Source: Duncaniella sp.
GTDB lineage: Bacteria; Bacteroidota; Bacteroidia; Bacteroidales; Muribaculaceae
Direction of reading: 5' to 3'
DNA length: 8,688 nucleotides
NCBI GenBank assembly: GCA_029052375.1
Contig: JAIDJD010000466.1
Span: 1-8,688 of the forward strand
Made by a program: the position numbers and the translations under genes. Each line of letters starts with the position of its first letter. Positions within the stretch are counted from its first letter, which is position 1. The notes below the pieces were generated by a model, which ran no database searches, had not been told where the DNA came from, and saw only the letters and a program-made list of their open reading frames with translations. Positions 6,211-8,688 of this stretch are shown here, piece by piece.

Positions 6211-6241
6211 CCGCCCCGCAGACCATCGGCCTGCGGGGCGG
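6211..6241. terminator. Bidirectional intrinsic terminator
   Basis: CCGCCCCGCAG (6211-6221) pairs perfectly with CTGCGGGGCGG (6231-6241) around a 9-base loop. ATTATTTTAATT follows on the plus strand, and TTCGTTTATATA follows on the minus strand. It lies 22 bases after the kinase-like gene's stop and 38 bases past the stop of the converging pectinesterase gene, so it can end both transcripts. Confidence 0.9.
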
Positions 6242-6279
6242 ATTATTTTAATTGGTGGTTTAGAATCCTCTATTCTCCA

Positions 6280-8688
6280 TTACTCGACTACAGTCTTGGT
6301 GGTGACTGTCCGGCCGTTGGCGAGGGTCTCGACCTTGATGAGGATGCCCTTGGCGCCTTCGGCCACGCGGATGCCCTGGAGGTTGTACCATACTGTGGAT
6401 ACTGCCTCGCTGTCGGCTGTGACAGAGGAGATGCCAGACTCGGCTGTGACGTCTACCTGAGCGCCGAGGCCGCCCATCTCGTTGGCGGCGCGCACGCCGT
6501 AGGTGTCGCCTGCCTTGAAGTCAGCGGCGGGAATCTCGAACTTGGGCTCGGTGGTGAAGCCGATGATGCCATTCTTGCCGCATACGGCCCAGAGCGAGGT
6601 GTAGTTGTTGTTGTCCCAGCTGAGGACGTAGCCCTCGCTCTTGAGGCCGGTCACCTCGGGAGCCTGTTCGGCTGTCATGGCGGGGTCCCAGCCATCCTGG
6701 CCGAGGACGTTCTCGATGGTGTACCACTCGGCCTCGCTCTTTGAGAGGACGGGGTTGTTCTCGTGTGTCTCGGCGAAGAATTTCTTGCGCTTGCTCAGGT
6801 CGATGGGGGTGCCGGCGGCGGTGACCGAGTTGTACTCGGCCATGCGAGCGGGCCATCCGCCCGACATCTCGTTCCAGCCTTCAGCCTTGGGCTGGGCCTT
6901 CATGACGGTGTTGATGTAGAGGGCGATGGGTGTGCCCGAGCCCCAGGGACGGCCGAGGGTGTACTTGCCGTTGGCGGCCGATGTCTCGCCTGTTATCTCG
7001 CACTCGTTGAAGATGTATCCATACTGCTTGGGCTTGGAGGGGGCCGAGATGTAGCCGCCTTCGCCCACTACCTGGAAGTTGACGGCCTGGTAGTAGACGT
7101 CGCCCTTGCCGCAGACATAGTCTGTGCGGCCGCGGAGCACGCCGCCCTCGAAGTAGAAGCGTCCGTTCTCGTTGTTGGATACATAGGTGTCCTGGTATGC
7201 CCAGAGGCAAGCGTCCTTGAAGATGGTCTTGTCCGAGTTGTCGTTGAGGACTATGTCTCGGCCGCGCGAGTCGCCCATGGCGCTCTTGAGTGTGAGGTTC
7301 TGGAAGTAGCATCCTGTGGCCTTCTTCTCGAGGCGGAGGACGTCGCCCTTGCCGATGCCCTCGAGGACGTTGGCGGGGCCGTACTGGGTGTCAATCTCGA
7401 CGCCGGGGACGGCGTTGGTGATCACTACGCCCTTTGTGCTCTCGCCGATGAACGAGATGTTGGGTGTGGTGATGTAGGTGGTGGGGTCGGCATATTCCTT
7501 GCCGTCCGCTCCTGTCTTGGTCTTGTCGGCCGAGAGGGGGAAGACGTAGCTGCCGTTGCGGAAGAAGATGCGGAATCTCTTGGTGACGTCCTCGCGGGCC
7601 TCTGCGGCGGCCACAGCATCGCCTATGGTGCCGTCGTCGGGGACGATGAAGTCATAGAGGGCCTTTTCTATCTCTGGCTTGGTGCGGGTGGTGAACTTGA
7701 TGGAGATGGCCTGGGCCGTGGCGTTGTCGCAGAGGTCCATCACGGCGCCGGCGGGGAGGGTGAAGGTGTACTCGGTGCCGTAGGCGAGGTTCTTGTAGGG
7801 GAATGTGACGGTCTTGCCGGTGACGGCGGGCTCGAGCTTGGCTCCTGCCAGTTCGCCCTTGGCGCCTGCGGCCATCTTGACCTTCTCGTCGAAGTTGAGG
7901 ACTATCTTGCCTGTGATAGAGGCGTTGTCAGAGCCCTCGGCGGGCACGTAGCTGAGGAGGACGGGGGCTGTGCCGTCGTTGACGAGCTTGGGTGTGCCGG
8001 TGATGTAGATGGCGCCGAGCGTTATGCCGTCTTTCTCGCTGTAGGTGCCGTCGGTGGCAGAGCTCTTGTCTGCTATCCAGCGCAGGGAGAGGGAGGGGGC
8101 GTTGTCAAACTTGGCGGGGAGGTCGAATCTGTAGTCTTTCCATTTCTTGGCCCCTTCGATTTTTACAGAGCCTATCTTGGTCCATTCGGTGCCGTCGAGA
8201 GATGCCTCCACGTCGTAGGTGGTGTAGGCGTTGAAGTTGTAGGCCATCGCGCCCTCGACGCTGATGGCGGTGAAGGCCGAGGCGTTGACGGTGGTCTGCC
8301 AGTAGTAGGTGCCCAGGCCTGCGGTGGTCCAGTTGGTGGCGCCGGGGCGTCCCTCAAATCCGCCTGCCGCCTGCTCGCTCTTGTCGAGCCAGCTCGAGAG
8401 GTTGCCCTGGGCGTCGCGCAGGATGAGGACGGCGGCGTCGTTGTCCTCGGCATAGAAGTCGGCGGGACGGCTCGATGCGCCGGGGAGATAGAAGTCCCAG
8501 GCTGTGATGAAGTCGCCGGGGCTGAAGATGCCGGTGTATTCCTTGTCGGCGTCCATCGTCACGGTGATTTCGGTCGAGCTCTGGCCGTCGCTCCAGTTGG
8601 TGAAGGCCATGATGGGGTTGGGGAGGGCCTTGAGGGTGACTTTGGTGCCGGCCTCGTACATATTCTTGCCGTCCACGACGGTGGGGGC
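6280..8688 (-). CDS. Secreted multidomain pectinesterase, family CE8 (5' end outside window)
   Basis: The frame is open to the right edge, so only the last 802 residues are seen (numbered here from 8688). Family CE8 enzymes remove methyl esters from pectin, outside the cell or at its surface. Domains in order: the end of an InlB-like bacterial repeat (about 1-57, with FTNWSDG); a beta-sandwich domain (about 58-233) containing YDVEASLDGTEWTKIGS, possibly carbohydrate-binding; a Big_5-like Ig domain (about 238-335); the CE8 right-handed beta-helix (about 339-640); an Fn3-like domain (about 675-748, with YGVRAANEMGGLG); and a C-terminal tail with WYNLQGIRV, a form common in exported Bacteroidales proteins. 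Catalytic Asp500 (YQDTY), Asp523 (RTDYVCGKGD) and the substrate-binding Arg580 (LGRPW) are present. The Gln of the usual QAVAL motif is replaced (GRDIVL). No signal peptide is visible because the start is missing. A GTG at 8676 is an internal Val codon, not a start. Confidence 0.9.
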   Translation of the reverse strand, partial: APTVVDGKNMYEAGTKVTLKALPNPIMAFTNWSDGQSSTEITVTMDADKEYTGIFSPGDFITAWDFYLPGASSRPADFYAEDNDAAVLILRDAQGNLSSWLDKSEQAAGGFEGRPGATNWTTAGLGTYYWQTTVNASAFTAISVEGAMAYNFNAYTTYDVEASLDGTEWTKIGSVKIEGAKKWKDYRFDLPAKFDNAPSLSLRWIADKSSATDGTYSEKDGITLGAIYITGTPKLVNDGTAPVLLSYVPAEGSDNASITGKIVLNFDEKVKMAAGAKGELAGAKLEPAVTGKTVTFPYKNLAYGTEYTFTLPAGAVMDLCDNATAQAISIKFTTRTKPEIEKALYDFIVPDDGTIGDAVAAAEAREDVTKRFRIFFRNGSYVFPLSADKTKTGADGKEYADPTTYITTPNISFIGESTKGVVITNAVPGVEIDTQYGPANVLEGIGKGDVLRLEKKATGCYFQNLTLKSAMGDSRGRDIVLNDNSDKTIFKDACLWAYQDTYVSNNENGRFYFEGGVLRGRTDYVCGKGDVYYQAVNFQVVGEGGYISAPSKPKQYGYIFNECEITGETSAANGKYTLGRPWGSGTPIALYINTVMKAQPKAEGWNEMSGGWPARMAEYNSVTAAGTPIDLSKRKKFFAETHENNPVLSKSEAEWYTIENVLGQDGWDPAMTAEQAPEVTGLKSEGYVLSWDNNNYTSLWAVCGKNGIIGFTTEPKFEIPAADFKAGDTYGVRAANEMGGLGAQVDVTAESGISSVTADSEAVSTVWYNLQGIRVAEGAKGILIKVETLANGRTVTTKTVVE

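Noticed and set aside
1..8688. A new defence or mobile system
   Set aside because: All genes belong to housekeeping, signalling or polysaccharide-degradation families; there are no transposase, integrase, toxin-antitoxin, CRISPR or phage genes.

Overview
The window (about 60% G+C by eye) looks like a chromosomal segment from a Bacteroidales bacterium. A member of the Muribaculaceae or a related high-GC lineage is my best guess, from protein style only. The evidence is a fused nuoCD gene in a nuoA-nuoB-nuoCD order, the lack of Shine-Dalgarno sequences before the starts, TAnnTTTG-type promoter elements, a TPR/histidine-kinase-like membrane protein, and a large modular pectinesterase with a Bacteroidales-style C-terminal tail.

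Layout. Positions 1-2763, minus strand: the 5' part of a complex I (nuo) operon, nuoA - nuoB - nuoCD, then the first 12 codons of the next gene (probably nuoH) running off the left edge. Positions 2764-3072: a 309-bp divergent control region with candidate promoter elements on both strands, a strong hairpin in the nuo leader, a tandem 10-bp repeat and a GC hairpin in the gpmI leader. Positions 3073-4587, plus strand: gpmI, cofactor-independent phosphoglycerate mutase, followed by a hairpin. Positions 4728-6188, plus strand: a membrane protein with a signal peptide, a periplasmic TPR-like domain, one TM helix and a histidine-kinase ATPase domain. Its H-box has lost the phosphoacceptor histidine. 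Positions 6211-6241: a strong hairpin terminator shared by the converging genes. Positions 6280-8688, minus strand: the C-terminal 802 residues of a secreted multidomain CE8 pectinesterase, whose start lies beyond the right edge.

How they work together. The nuo genes encode the quinone-reducing module (NuoB, NuoCD) and a membrane subunit (NuoA) of a proton-pumping complex I. gpmI is a housekeeping glycolytic gene with only a positional (divergent) link to nuo. The kinase-like protein has no response regulator gene beside it in the window. The pectinesterase acts outside the cell on plant pectin. I see no mobile element, CRISPR array, tRNA or rRNA. The clearest oddity is the histidine-less kinase-like protein; next is the nuo leader hairpin, whose three G-U pairs show it is built for the nuo-sense RNA.
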